A stretch of 64,000 nucleotides of DNA from CAZSSM01 sp964609385 (GCA_964609385.1 CAZSSM010000010.1:1-64000), one strand, 5' to 3'. Shown: positions 18,912-29,500, counted from the stretch's first letter. The notes: generated by a model from the sequence alone, not told the origin. Numbers and translations: made by a program.

Positions 18912-20022
18912 GGTCATCAATTGGGATCGCCTCGACGGTCGACCCGTTCCCACTAAGCGTCGTGGCCCGAAGGATCGAGTTGAGAATCGCCTCCTCGGTC
19001 GCCTCCAGGGCTGCCTGAAACAACGGAGAGAGGGCATCCGGCGGCAAGACCGAGAGCGTCTTCGGCTCACGAGCACCGTGGCGGGACCGGACGGTCGTGC
19101 TAAAGGCGATCGCATAGTCGCCGCTGCCATTGGTGTAAGATGCTCCGGTACGACCCATCCCGAAGATGGCGCGGGCGGCGAGCCGCTCCAGGGCCCGCCC
19201 GTCCAGTGGTGCATCGGTCGCCACGACAATCATGCAGGAACCACCTTCGATCCCAGGACGGTCCGATCCGGGCTCGGGTTCATCTTCCTTCAGTTGGTAC
19301 GCATATTGTCCTAACGATTTGCCGACCGGTGCGCCACCGACGTTGAGAACGCCTCCGAAGTTGGTCTGCACCAAGACACCGACCGTGTAGTCTCCGAATC
19401 GCCCATCCAGTTTGCGAGACGACGTGCCGATCCCGCCCTTCCATCCGAAGCAAACCGTGCCGGTACCCGCGCCGACGGTCCCCTCGTCGACGGGGCCGGA
19501 ACGGGCCGAATCGATCGCTTTCCGAACGTCAAGCTGATCGATGGTCCGCTCACCGATCGCGTTGAGTCGCCCGTCGTTACACTCTCCGACGACGGCATTG
19601 ACCGATTGCAGACCGTCATGTCCAGGGCGATCGAGGGTCCATCCAACGACTGCCTCGACTGCCGTACCGACGCTCAAGGTGTTGGTCAGGACGATCGGCG
19701 TCTCGATCGCGCCGAGTTCCCGGATTTGGGTCACTCCGGCGAGTTTCCCGAACCCGTTACCGACGAAAACCGCCCCGGCCACCTTGTCGTCGAAGAGGTC
19801 GCCACCGTGAGGAAGAATCGCCGTGACGCCGGTCCGCACTCGATCGCCCTCGATCTTCGTCTGATGACCGACGCGGACCCCTTCAACATCAGTGATCGCG
19901 TTCAGCGGGCCGGGCTCGAAGACGCCCACCGTAACCCTGAGGTCGCGGAGCCGAGGCCGATCGTCTTGTGGTTCATCGGGCGGCATCGTAATGGCGATGA
20001 GGAGAGAGAGAACGAGGAACAT
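18841..20022 (-). CDS. P1-family peptidase (DmpA/BapA aminopeptidase type, S58)
   Basis: An N-terminal hydrophobic stretch (MFLVLSLLIAITM) suggests export. The body follows the DmpA family: PGPLNAITDVEGVRVGHQT, VNAVVGECNDGRLN, GTVGAGTGTVCFGWKGGIGTSS, and IEGGSCMIVVATDAPL, where the Ser after GG is the expected self-cleavage site and N-terminal nucleophile. In the family the chain cuts itself into two subunits and then acts as an aminopeptidase on D- or beta-amino acid ends. The 393-residue length fits. The final 71 bases are antisense to the end of the PhzF gene. Confidence 0.9.
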   Translation of the reverse strand: MFLVLSLLIAITMPPDEPQDDRPRLRDLRVTVGVFEPGPLNAITDVEGVRVGHQTKIEGDRVRTGVTAILPHGGDLFDDKVAGAVFVGNGFGKLAGVTQIRELGAIETPIVLTNTLSVGTAVEAVVGWTLDRPGHDGLQSVNAVVGECNDGRLNAIGERTIDQLDVRKAIDSARSGPVDEGTVGAGTGTVCFGWKGGIGTSSRKLDGRFGDYTVGVLVQTNFGGVLNVGGAPVGKSLGQYAYQLKEDEPEPGSDRPGIEGGSCMIVVATDAPLDGRALERLAARAIFGMGRTGASYTNGSGDYAIAFSTTVRSRHGAREPKTLSVLPPDALSPLFQAALEATEEAILNSILRATTLSGNGSTVEAIPIDDLKRVLDHHRIGARPEATTEPGTP

Positions 20023-20133
20023 CGGCGGTCCTATACCGCAAACACCGGATTCTCAAGCAACGAACCCCGACCTGCGCTGTGGCAGGCCGAGGCTCAGTGT
20101 ACCGAAATGCAACGGGGATCGCCGAGGAGACAC

Positions 20134-22920
20134 TCAGGGGTTTGGTGCCATCGGCATACTGATCACCTCGCCCCCCGACTTGGTCAACAGAGCCCGGAAG
20201 ATCTTGGCATCGATGGTTTCGGATAGGAACTTGACTGATCCATCACCCATCAAGGCGCTGAAGCCTTCGGGGAAACGCGACTTCAGGGTTGACGGTGAGA
20301 TCTCTGGGGTGAACGGAATATCCTCGGGCTTAGTCCACGGGATCTCGGTGTCGACCCCGAGCACCATCAACGTGTTCGATAGCCCATCGGTGACTACCCT
20401 AAACGGATTGCCCGTCCCCTCACTCGCGATCGCGGTGTCGGGACCGACCACAGCAGCGTATCCGGTATTCGTCGAAGCGTCTGAGTCCAATGGGCTTCGG
20501 TACATGCGGGGCATCGATTTCAATACCTTAAGGTTTGTTGGATGATTCCATGGCAGATTTGTATCATAGCGATCGTAAAGGAATCCTTGCTCGATGAACG
20601 GCAGGATCTCGACCCTCCAGCTATATGGCGTGCCATTCTCAGAGGTCAACACTGCAGGAGGTAAGTGGTCGTAGGCGGCATAATAGTTGTGTAGAGCTAA
20701 GCCGATCTGTTTGAGGTTGTTCTGATCGACCGCTCTGCTCGCGGCCACTCGAGCTGAAACGAAGGCGTTCGCCACAGTCCCCACGATCAGCGATCGATCA
20801 TCGTCTACCCCTGCCGTGCCAAAGACTCGCTCCCCTTGCGTCTCGAATTGGACCGAATCGATGAGCGGATCAACGACATCGTCGAGTAAATCCCGGAACT
20901 GGGCCTGATTCGAGTTCGGATCCCGCATCTCTTGCCGAGCTTGGTCCATCAGATTTCGGACGAGCACGAGGCCCGCTCGCGCATTTTCGATCCATCGGGC
21001 CGCATCGTCCTCGTCATCGAATTCGGCCTCGATCCGAAGACGGAACGAGTCGACGACCGATGCCGACACCACCCCATACTCGGGGAGCATCGTGAGTGGT
21101 GAAAACAAGGCGAGTTGGCGGGATCCTCGAATCGCTTGCGTCAGGGTCTCGAGACCCCGTTCGGTCACGACGATCGCCGCGTCTCCTTTCATGGATTGGA
21201 TCATCGCACTCTCAAACTTGGGGGGACTTGATCGTCCCTCGCGACGAAGCAATCGCTCCAGAAAGGACATCTGCATGGAGACGATCGTCGACGGGTCGGG
21301 CTGATAGACACCCACTTCATTTGATTCGTAATCAGTCCTATCGTCTTTTGAACCGAGAATTTTGACAACTCGACCCGCGACCTTGATGCTTCGGACCGCG
21401 TCTTCATCGTAGGAAGGGACGTAGTCTCGGGGGTCGAGCGGTTCGCTCCCCTTCCAGATCAGTACATATCCGACAGGGGGCTGGTCACTGAGTTGGGCCA
21501 ACAGGACCGAGGAGACCGCATCAAGGTCTACATTCACGTTGAAGCCCGGCAGTATCTCGCTCAGGAGCTCCTGATACGACGGATTGCTCCGGAGCTTCTC
21601 GATCGAAATCCAGACGGCCACGATCGTCTCTTCTGGAAGCATGCGGATCAGATCGCGATTCGCATCCGGATCATCCTGGACGATGCCGCCCGTCGCGGGG
21701 ACTGTAAGCAACGGTTCGGCGGTCGAGGAAGCTTCGGACGCCTCAGCCGTCACGGCGGGATCGAAGAGTCGGGCGCCGGCCACAACGGCGGCGAGAAACA
21801 TGAAAAGCGTGGGGATAGCTAATCGGGTCATCCAGCCGAGGGGGGGACGTTGTCGGTCGAGTTGGTCTTGCAGCATCCGAATTCTCCTCACGTTGGTGTT
21901 CTTCGATGCGTGGTGCAACAACGGACGGACCAGCCCAGGGCGGACCGGTCGCGTCGGTTGGATCAAGGCGAGCCGGGCGAGGCTCTGCAGATAGCGCTTC
22001 GGGTCCTCGAGGAGTCCCGAAGCCCGTTCGTCAGCAACGCGTTCCTGCTCCCAACGGAGCCACGCGACCAATCGATGGACAGCCGGATGAAACAGATGCA
22101 CCGTCAGGCAGACCTGAGCCAGCAATCCGTTGAAGTAATCGTTGCGTGCCACATGGGCCAATTCATGGGCAATGACCGCACGCAGTTCCTGAGGACCGTA
22201 GTCCCTCCATCCGACCGGCAACAGGATCACCGCACGGCGCCACCCGAGGGTCGACGGCGTCTCGACCTCCGAACTGATCCGGACCTCGACCGGTCGCTTG
22301 AGGCCGAGCCGTCCTCGGAGGCTCTCGACGACGCCTTCGACTTCGGGATCCCTCAACGCGATGGATCGGGATCGCAGACCCTCGGTTTCGTGGATCGCCC
22401 ATGAGAGCCGGACGGCTCCGAGACCGACGACCAGGCTGAGCAAACCGAGCGACGCCCAGTCGATGCCTGGCTCCGGTACGGGAGAACCCCGGGTCGCCGG
22501 GACCGTGGGACGATCCGACGAGCCCATCAACGACTCAGCACTGAGCAAAGTCCGCCAATAGACCTCCTGGACGTCGATGAGAGCGAGATCGCGAGTCGCC
22601 GGCCCATCGTTGGTTATGCGGACAATCGCCTCAGACTCAACGGCCGATCGTGTTTCGGAATCGGTTCGAGTTAGCCGATTGTCGATTCCCTTCGCGACAT
22701 CAATCCAGGAAATGCGCTTACCGGTCAGGTTCAGCCAGCGGGCCTGCGGAACCAGAGTGGCCAACGAGACGCACCCGACCAGCATCAGGGCGATCGTCAA
22801 GCAGAGCAGGCCATGTTCCGGCCCTCGACGTCGGAGCCCGACGTAGAGCAAGGCCCCGACTGAGGCGAACGCGGAGACCCGAATGGCCCACTCGAGCAGG
22901 ATCCAACCGAGCCAACTCAT
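20134..22920 (-). CDS. BlaR1-type M56 metallopeptidase fused to a DUF1559-like domain
   Basis: The N-terminal third is a membrane-bound M56 peptidase: helices at about 5-30 and 38-60, a helix near 157-175, and the zinc motif HELAH at 252-256 followed by ARNDYFNGLLAQV and the distal WEQERVADERAS. A further membrane helix (LAIPTLFMFLAAVVAG) leads to an extracytoplasmic part. From about residue 735 this resembles DUF1559 without the prepilin leader: AVDQNNLKQIGLALHNYY, YSWRVEILPFIEQ and GFSALMGDGSVKFLS. In BlaR1/MecR1 the outside domain senses beta-lactam and the peptidase leads to loss of the BlaI repressor. Here the penicillin-binding domain is replaced, so the signal must differ. Overlaps blaI-like by 4 bases. 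Confidence 0.87.
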   Translation of the reverse strand: MSWLGWILLEWAIRVSAFASVGALLYVGLRRRGPEHGLLCLTIALMLVGCVSLATLVPQARWLNLTGKRISWIDVAKGIDNRLTRTDSETRSAVESEAIVRITNDGPATRDLALIDVQEVYWRTLLSAESLMGSSDRPTVPATRGSPVPEPGIDWASLGLLSLVVGLGAVRLSWAIHETEGLRSRSIALRDPEVEGVVESLRGRLGLKRPVEVRISSEVETPSTLGWRRAVILLPVGWRDYGPQELRAVIAHELAHVARNDYFNGLLAQVCLTVHLFHPAVHRLVAWLRWEQERVADERASGLLEDPKRYLQSLARLALIQPTRPVRPGLVRPLLHHASKNTNVRRIRMLQDQLDRQRPPLGWMTRLAIPTLFMFLAAVVAGARLFDPAVTAEASEASSTAEPLLTVPATGGIVQDDPDANRDLIRMLPEETIVAVWISIEKLRSNPSYQELLSEILPGFNVNVDLDAVSSVLLAQLSDQPPVGYVLIWKGSEPLDPRDYVPSYDEDAVRSIKVAGRVVKILGSKDDRTDYESNEVGVYQPDPSTIVSMQMSFLERLLRREGRSSPPKFESAMIQSMKGDAAIVVTERGLETLTQAIRGSRQLALFSPLTMLPEYGVVSASVVDSFRLRIEAEFDDEDDAARWIENARAGLVLVRNLMDQARQEMRDPNSNQAQFRDLLDDVVDPLIDSVQFETQGERVFGTAGVDDDRSLIVGTVANAFVSARVAASRAVDQNNLKQIGLALHNYYAAYDHLPPAVLTSENGTPYSWRVEILPFIEQGFLYDRYDTNLPWNHPTNLKVLKSMPRMYRSPLDSDASTNTGYAAVVGPDTAIASEGTGNPFRVVTDGLSNTLMVLGVDTEIPWTKPEDIPFTPEISPSTLKSRFPEGFSALMGDGSVKFLSETIDAKIFRALLTKSGGEVISMPMAPNP

Positions 22921-23384
22921 CGTGCGTCCTCCGGCCGTTCGGGATCGATTGAGGTTTCGGACCCGTCTTCTTCGGCCCGCTCGATCGGTCGGGACTCCGT
23001 TGAGTCGGATGACTCGAGGATCGATTCGAGGTAGGCACGTTCCTCAACGGTGAGTCGCCGGTCCTCGAGCAACCGAACCAGCAGCTCTTGGCGCGACCCC
23101 CCGAAAACGCGTTGCACGAGATCGCCGAGCAACCGACCGGAGACCTCGCGATAGCTCCGCGTCGCGGAGTAGCGGTAGGGCCGGATCGACTCGGTCATCT
23201 GGAGAAAGCCTTTCTCGAGCAAGATCCGGATCAATGTCGCCACCGTCGTGTAGGCCAGTTCGCGCCCACTACCGCCCAGCGCATCGCGGACCTCCGAGGC
23301 GGTCAACGACCCTTCCCGGTCCCAGAAGACCTGCATGATCTCCAGTTCGCGCTCGGTCAACTCCTTGGCACGCGGTCGTCCCAT
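22917..23384 (-). CDS. BlaI/MecI/CopY-family transcriptional repressor
   Basis: A winged-helix repressor of 155 residues. The DNA-binding half reads LTERELEIMQVFWDREGSLTA, then YTTVATLIRILLEKGFL and YRYSATRSYREVSGRLLGDL; the C-terminal helix (LLVRLLEDRRLTVEERAYLESIL) is the dimer and proteolysis region of BlaI. An acidic tail of about 30 residues is extra. It overlaps the BlaR1-like gene by ATGA, so the two form a sensor-repressor pair. A promoter at 23442-23469 and an inverted repeat at 23416-23435 suggest self-repression. Confidence 0.92.
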   Translation of the reverse strand: MGRPRAKELTERELEIMQVFWDREGSLTASEVRDALGGSGRELAYTTVATLIRILLEKGFLQMTESIRPYRYSATRSYREVSGRLLGDLVQRVFGGSRQELLVRLLEDRRLTVEERAYLESILESSDSTESRPIERAEEDGSETSIDPERPEDAR

Positions 23385-23415
23385 CTCTGACTCATCCCCC
23401 AGCGGATCCGTCTCG

Positions 23416-23435
23416 AAATCTGGTTTCTTAGATTT
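23416..23435 (-). promoter_or_regulatory. Candidate BlaI operator (inverted repeat)
   Basis: AAATCT and AGATTT, six-base arms eight bases apart, fall at the predicted transcription start, about 30-50 bases before the repressor's ATG. Position fits a repressor site; the sequence is not the classical TACA/TGTA box of BlaI, so identity is inference. Confidence 0.35.
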
Positions 23436-23441
23436 GGTTTT

Positions 23442-23469
23442 ATCGTAATTAACCTCGGACGATTGTCAA
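23442..23469 (-). promoter_or_regulatory. Promoter of the BlaI-BlaR1-like operon
   Basis: On the minus strand TTGACA (23464-23469) is followed after 16 bases by TACGAT (23442-23447). The -35 box matches 6/6, the -10 box 4/6, within the most AT-rich stretch nearby. Confidence 0.55.
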
Positions 23470-23759
23470 CAACGACCTCAGAGATTTCGATCCGAGCGGT
23501 ATCGGCAGCGGATCGGCTTTGGAACACCAGAGAAGGGGGAGAATTCTGGTGGATCGTGAGGGGGATGGTCCCGATCCGGAATCGGCCTGCACATCCGGTC
23601 TGGGTTTTTCAAGTCCCCTCAGGAGTTCCAAGACCGATGGACCGTAAGATGCAGATAGATCATTCGCGACGGCCCGCGTCGACACGGACAGCTTGACGGG
23701 TCCGCACGGTTCTGAGAAACAACCCGATTCACTCATGCGTTCCCAGCGGGAGGCGGGCG

Positions 23760-26378
23760 ATGCGAAGGGTACCAGGGAAGATGGAAGGGGCGAGGCCGGC
23801 GATCGCTTGGGTCCTCGGCCTGATGATCCTCGGCGGCTCGCTCCCGTCGACCTCAGCGCAGGTCGATTCGGATCTCGCTCTGTTACCACCGGTCGTCGGT
23901 GGCTATCAGGCCGATCCCGGCGTGGCGCCTCCGAACGAGTTGGCCGACGAGTCCGGGATTTCGCCGTTGACGGAAGGGCCCGTCCACGAAGCCTTCCTGG
24001 CCCCGGGGAGCCAGGCGGCGTATGTGACTGTGGAGCGAGCGCCACCTAAGCCGATCGTCGAGCGGCCCGGGGTCGAGAAGACCGACGGCCGCGCCGTCTG
24101 GATCCCCGGCTACTGGGACTGGGATCCGACCCGTGATGATTTCGTCTGGGTTACTGGAACCTGGCGCGTCCCGCCTCCGGGCCGGTTCTGGGTCAATGGG
24201 TTCTGGCAACGCGATGAGGATGGCTGGACCCGGATCCCCGGCTTCTGGAGTGGGGAATCAGCCGATGAGCTGACCTACTTCGACGAGGGTCCCCCCGAGC
24301 AACGGGTCGAAGAGGCCGTTCCGCCGGCCCCGGAGGTCGATCAGGAGGTCTTCTACGTCCCTGGACAGTACGAGCCGAGCCCGGCCGGACCAGTCACCTG
24401 GCGTTCCGGGTATTGGACCCAAGTTCAGCCCAACTGGTGCTGGGTTCCCAGTTACTGGATCTGGCAACCTCGCGGTTGGCTGTATGTTCCAGGTTATTGG
24501 GACTATGTCCTGGACCGTCGGGGAACGCTCTTCGCGCCAGCCTTGGTGAGCCCATCGGTCGTCGTGGTTAATCAGCCGATCGTTTATCGACCGGTCGTCA
24601 CGATCGCCTACGACTCCTTCGACCTGCTCTACGGACCGATCGGCCGGCCGAGCTTCTTCTATGACGGCTACCCGGGATGCTACTTCGACCCGCTCGGCTC
24701 GTATTACTCGTTCTCGTCCTTCGGCTTTTTCGGCAACCGGTTCACGACCCTCGGCTTCGGCGGGATCTTCCAGCCATCGCTGAGACTCGGCTTCTCCTTT
24801 GGCTTCCGGCCCAGCCTGTTCTTCTCGATTGGTCGGAGTCCGCTGGTCCGACGGTTCGGGCCGCCGGTCTCCTATCTGGCCTTCGCGCCGATCCTTCCGC
24901 GACGGAACAACATCAATATCAACATTGTTCAAAACAACTTCTTTGGCGATGTGTTCGTCGGACGTGGAGTCGGTCGCGGTCGTGGCCTCCGACCGGGGCG
25001 GATCGGCCGGACGTTCCGTAACGCCGGACCTTTGGCTTACGGCCCTTCGGCCACGATCACACGGACCTTCGACCGGAACTTCGGCGGCGTGACTCGGAGC
25101 GTGTCGCGGTCGGTTTCGGCCGGTGGTGCCTCGAGCGCGTTGAGTCTGGTCCGACTCCGCTCCGATACGATCCGTCGCCGAGCTGAATCGACGATCGGTC
25201 GACAGCTTCCCACAACCTCGGCCTTGGTCCGCGAACGCGGGCGGGGTCGTGGCGGCCCGGTCGCCTCGATCCGACCGGCCGTTGTGCGCGACAACACGCT
25301 CCGCCTGATCGATCAACGACGCAGCACTGTCGGCGGCGCGAGGATCGATGCTGAGCGTGGTGCGATCTCGCGACGCCAAGGCCTGCTGGATGCCCGCAAC
25401 CGAGCCGCCGTCCAGGAGATCGACGCCCGAGGCCAACGTCGAAGCGCCGCCATCACCAACGGCAGCCCACGAACGACGAGTCCGAATACGGGGGTCGGTC
25501 GAGTCAATTCCGGTTCGGCCCGCAACTCGTCACTGGAACGCTTGCAAGCCTTACGTCGTCAGCAACTCGAGTCGCGGTCGCAAACCATCCGACAGCAGCA
25601 GGAAACGCGCGACCGAGGCGCTTCACAACGAGCCAGCGCAGCCCAAGCCCAGACCTCGCAACTCCGCCAGCGGCAGCAACTGCTCGAGCAACGGCAGCAA
25701 CAACGTCGAGGGACACTCCCCTCGCAGGGAAGAACCACGCTCGGAACCACGCGTCGCCCGTCCTCGGCACAGCCGGGGCCACCGACGACGCGATCCCGCT
25801 CCAGTCAGTCGGATCTCCTTCGTCAGCGCCAACAGCAACTGGAGCAGCTCCAGAGGCAACGTGTTGAGTCGCTCCGGAGACCGACAACCCAACCGTCGAC
25901 GCCTTCGACGAGCCGATCGACGACGAGACCGACCATCACCCGACCATCCACGAGGACTCCAGACACCTCGAGCATGCTCCGGGCGCGCCAGCAAACGCTT
26001 CAGAGGCAGATGCAACTGCGACAGCAGGCCACCCCATCGACGTCGAGGACGCGACCGTCGACACCATCGTCTTCTCGGTTCGTCCCGAGGACACGCCAAG
26101 CGCCGACCCAATCACGAATTTCACCGAGCCAGACCACGCCCTCGCGATCGGTCCCAACGCTCCGGACCAACCCACGACCGAGTTCGCGTTCGATCACACC
26201 GTCGCGATCGCCCGTGTTCCAACGATCCGCTCCCAGACAGTCGACCCCGTCCAGGCGATCTATTCAACCTCGAGCATCGCGCCCGCAACCTCGGGCCCGC
26301 CCCTCAACCAGATCGAACTCGTCCCGAGGAGATACGCGATCGCGACCATCCCGTCTCCGATTCCCCAATAGGAATTGA
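23760..26378 (+). CDS. YXWGXW-type repeat protein with Arg/Gln/Ser-rich tail
   Basis: 872 residues. An N-terminal signal region (AIAWVLGLMILGGSLPSTSA) is followed by aromatic repeats of the form W-x-P-G-Y-W: VWIPGYWDWDP, FVWVTGTWRVPP, FWVNGFWQRD, WTRIPGFWSG, VTWRSGYWTQ, WVPSYWIWQP, LYVPGYWDYV. A glycine/aromatic middle (SFGFFGNRFTTLGFGG) and a long low-complexity tail rich in Arg, Gln, Ser, Thr and Pro make up the rest. GGGAGG six bases upstream supports the start. Such proteins are common in planctomycetes and thought to sit in the envelope; the tail, with a very high positive charge, could bind polyanions. A strong terminator lies at 26467-26505. Confidence 0.8.
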   Translation: MRRVPGKMEGARPAIAWVLGLMILGGSLPSTSAQVDSDLALLPPVVGGYQADPGVAPPNELADESGISPLTEGPVHEAFLAPGSQAAYVTVERAPPKPIVERPGVEKTDGRAVWIPGYWDWDPTRDDFVWVTGTWRVPPPGRFWVNGFWQRDEDGWTRIPGFWSGESADELTYFDEGPPEQRVEEAVPPAPEVDQEVFYVPGQYEPSPAGPVTWRSGYWTQVQPNWCWVPSYWIWQPRGWLYVPGYWDYVLDRRGTLFAPALVSPSVVVVNQPIVYRPVVTIAYDSFDLLYGPIGRPSFFYDGYPGCYFDPLGSYYSFSSFGFFGNRFTTLGFGGIFQPSLRLGFSFGFRPSLFFSIGRSPLVRRFGPPVSYLAFAPILPRRNNININIVQNNFFGDVFVGRGVGRGRGLRPGRIGRTFRNAGPLAYGPSATITRTFDRNFGGVTRSVSRSVSAGGASSALSLVRLRSDTIRRRAESTIGRQLPTTSALVRERGRGRGGPVASIRPAVVRDNTLRLIDQRRSTVGGARIDAERGAISRRQGLLDARNRAAVQEIDARGQRRSAAITNGSPRTTSPNTGVGRVNSGSARNSSLERLQALRRQQLESRSQTIRQQQETRDRGASQRASAAQAQTSQLRQRQQLLEQRQQQRRGTLPSQGRTTLGTTRRPSSAQPGPPTTRSRSSQSDLLRQRQQQLEQLQRQRVESLRRPTTQPSTPSTSRSTTRPTITRPSTRTPDTSSMLRARQQTLQRQMQLRQQATPSTSRTRPSTPSSSRFVPRTRQAPTQSRISPSQTTPSRSVPTLRTNPRPSSRSITPSRSPVFQRSAPRQSTPSRRSIQPRASRPQPRARPSTRSNSSRGDTRSRPSRLRFPNRN

Positions 26379-26466
26379 GAGAACGGCCTGAGCTATCAAC
26401 CATAGGATTTGACGATCGATCTTCGGTGCTCGACTGTCAAACTTACGTCAATTTCACCGAAAGAAT

Positions 26467-26505
26467 AGGGCCGGGTGGTGTTGGAAAGGAGCACCACCCG
26501 GCCCT
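26467..26505. terminator. Strong bidirectional terminator
   Basis: A 14-bp perfect stem (AGGGCCGGGTGGTG with CACCACCCGGCCCT) and an 11-base loop, followed by TCGTTTATC, lies between two convergent genes. Confidence 0.85.
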
Positions 26506-26581
26506 TCGTTTATCGATCCGTGTCAACTTAATGGCCGTTCTGATTCAGTCAACAGACCAATCAAGAACGGCCCGGCGGCGA

Positions 26582-29500
26582 TCAGTCTTCGAAGTTGATC
26601 AGAGTGAAGTTCTCGGCCACCTCGTCCGGAATGTCCGAGAGGTCCACACCCGTACCACCGTCGGCCTCAACGCGAAGACCCGTGAAGTCCGAAGACACTT
26701 CCAGAATGTCGTCACCGGCACTCAGGAACATCATCAGAACGTCCATCTCGTCCACGGCAAGGATGTCGGCGTCCAAGACGGCCCGGTCGACCAGATCGCG
26801 ACGACGCAAGATGTAGTCGCCCCGGTTCGTCCGAGCCATCTCCGTGATGCTCGACTGACCGAAGTGGTTCACCTGATACTCGTCGGCGCCTTCGCCGCCG
26901 TCCAAGGTGTCACGACCCCGACCGTCGATCAGCACGTCATCGCCCGACTCACCCAAGAGCGAGTCGAACCCATTCCCACCATCCAAGAAGTCGGCACCCT
27001 CGCCACCGAACATGGTGTCTCGTGAGTTGCCACCCAGGATCGTGTCGTCACCGCCATTCCCCATGAACAGGTCGTCGCCGAACTGTCCGCGAAGGATGTC
27101 ATCACCTGAGCCGGCGATGATCGTGTCGTCGTCGCCGCCCCCGTCAACCACATTGTTTCCATCACCGGCATCGATGAAATCGGCGAACCGGTTACCTTCC
27201 AGAGTGTCATCACCGGCACCGGTGGTGATCACGTCCTCGCCATCGCCGGCGCGGACGAAGTTGTTCCCGCTCAGGTCCGTGATCACGTCGAAGCCACGAG
27301 CCGTCACGATTGAGTCGTCACCGCCACCACCGACGACCGTGTCGGCTCCTTCCCCGGTGAAGACGATGTCGTCGTCGTCTCCCGCACGGACCGAATCGTC
27401 ACCTTCGCCGGTGGTCACCGTGTCTGAACCGCCACCGGCGTTGACGACGACTGGGATCGGAGCGATCAGTTCGGCATCGACCAGGTCGTTGCCGAAGCTG
27501 GAGTCGATCGTCACCCGACCGGTTACCGTGAAGGTCCCCAGGTCCACCCCGTTGCGGATGACGGTCACCTGATCGACGCCATCGTCGGAGATCTGGAAGA
27601 TGTCGTCTTCGAAGGTGCCGTCGATGCTTAGGTTGCCGTCGTCAAGCCGGATGTCCTCCAGCGGGAAGATCCCAGTCACCTGCACGTTGTCGATCGCCCA
27701 CGGCCAGGCGTTGGTCCCGAAGGCGTGACGGAACCGAAGCTGAACGGTCTCCTCGCCTTCGAGATTGCCCAGCGGGATGTTGAGCGACTCATTAAGGGCG
27801 TTGTCCTTCTGACCCGAGCCGGAGACCCAGTTAAAGATCTCAACTTCGCGTTCGTTTCCGCTGTCGTCGGTGAAGACCGCCGTCAGAGACGACTCGGTCG
27901 ACTGGCTGTTCCGCCAGTGCGAGACGAAGCTGACGAACGCCGTGTTGGGCGAGATTCCAGCGATGTCGATGACCGGCGAAATGAGGGTGGAGTCGAAAAC
28001 GGCGGTCGTCCCAGGCGTATCGGCGTAGTCGTCCCAAGCATCGGAGTCGGCCACGGCCACGACATTGTCGGCCAGGGTGAAGGCACTGCGGTCCTGATCG
28101 CCCTCAATCTGAGTCCACCAGTCTTGCTGGGCGAAGGCCCATCCAGCCCACTCGGGTCGACCTTCGCTGGTGTCCATCGCGCTGTTGTCGATGGTCCAGC
28201 CTTCGAAGTTTTGGTTAGTCCAGACCGGAGGCAGCGTGTAGGCCGAGTCGTACGGATTCCCCTCGTCGACGGTCTCTTCGAAGGTGACCCCGTCGAAACC
28301 ATCGAAGTAGTAGAAGGTCCCGTCGTTGCCGTTCAGTTCGAAGTTATCGATGGCCCACCACCAGTTGTTGCCGGCGTTGACCAACTCGAACTTGAAGATG
28401 GCCTCGGTCGCCCCGGCAGGATTGGCCAGATCGAAGGTGTAGTGGTCATTGATGAAGTCAAGGATGCTGTTGTTGCTGCCCGTTGAATCGAGGAAAAGCA
28501 ACTGGTCGAAGCTGGCACCGCCGTCGAAGGAGACGCTGATGATGCCGTCCTGATTGACTTCGGGACGGAAGCTAGAGTCGACCTCCATGACCAGGCTGTT
28601 GGCTGGAGCATCAGTGATGTCGACGGTCAGTTCCATCCGGGCGTTGTAGCCGTCGCCGGGGTTCTGGTTGGCCGCGTCGTCCCATTCGTCCGGGTCCGCG
28701 ATGGCGATGGCACCTTGGCCACGGGTGAAGAGGTTTCGCGCTTGGTTGCCCGAGGTGGTTCGCCAGAGGTCTTCCAGCGCCACATGCCAACCGCGCCATT
28801 CGGTCACGCCACCTTCGGGGATTTCCTCCCCGTTGCGGGTCCAGTTTGCCGGCAGTTCAGGTGCCCAACCCTGGGTCCACGATTGGTCGTCGTCAGTTCC
28901 CGGAACGCCATCGTTGCCATTGAAGACCTCGTCGACCGGACCGAAGGCGTATTCGACATCGCTGAAGCCTTCAAAGTAGAAGGTCCGCGGCGAACCGCCC
29001 GAGGTGTCCTGAAGCGCGATGTTGTCGATCGCCCACCACCAGTCGTTGCCCGCCTCGGTGTAGGCAAACTGGAGGATGACCTCGTTGGACCCGCCGGGGT
29101 TGGCGATATCCAACGTGAAGGTCGAGTCCCGGAAGTCGGTGTCGTTGGTGGTCGAGCCGTCCAGAACCAGGATCTCGTCGAAGGTCTCGCCCCCGTCCAG
29201 CGATACCGAGACCGTCCCGGTCTGGTCGGCGAACGGCCGGAAGCTGGAGTCGAAGACCAACTGGAGGTTCCCGTCGGCGATCCCGCTGATATCGATCGGT
29301 TCGCTCACCATGAACGTGTTCAGCGTGCCGTCACCACGAGTGGCGTCATCCCACTCGTCGCCATCGGCAATGGCGACGTTGCCCACCGCCTTGGTGAAGT
29401 CTGAGCGGTCCTGGTCACCGGCCACCTGGACCCAGAACTGGGCCGGGGCGATGGTCCACTGTCGCCACTCGGCAACACCGCCTTCGGGCGTCCCCTCGTT

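Noticed and set aside
23525..23551. Inverted repeat CACCAGA...TCTGGTG between the BlaI-like and YXWGXW genes
   Set aside because: Seven-base arms with a 13-base loop, no promoter near it; could be chance in GC-rich DNA.
24258..25436. 392-codon minus-strand frame opposite the YXWGXW gene
   Set aside because: Low-complexity antisense product; the plus-strand gene has signal, repeats and ribosome site.
25348..26391. 347-codon plus-strand frame overlapping the tail of the YXWGXW gene
   Set aside because: An Arg/Ser-rich shifted reading of low-complexity DNA. The main frame continues without break to 26378.
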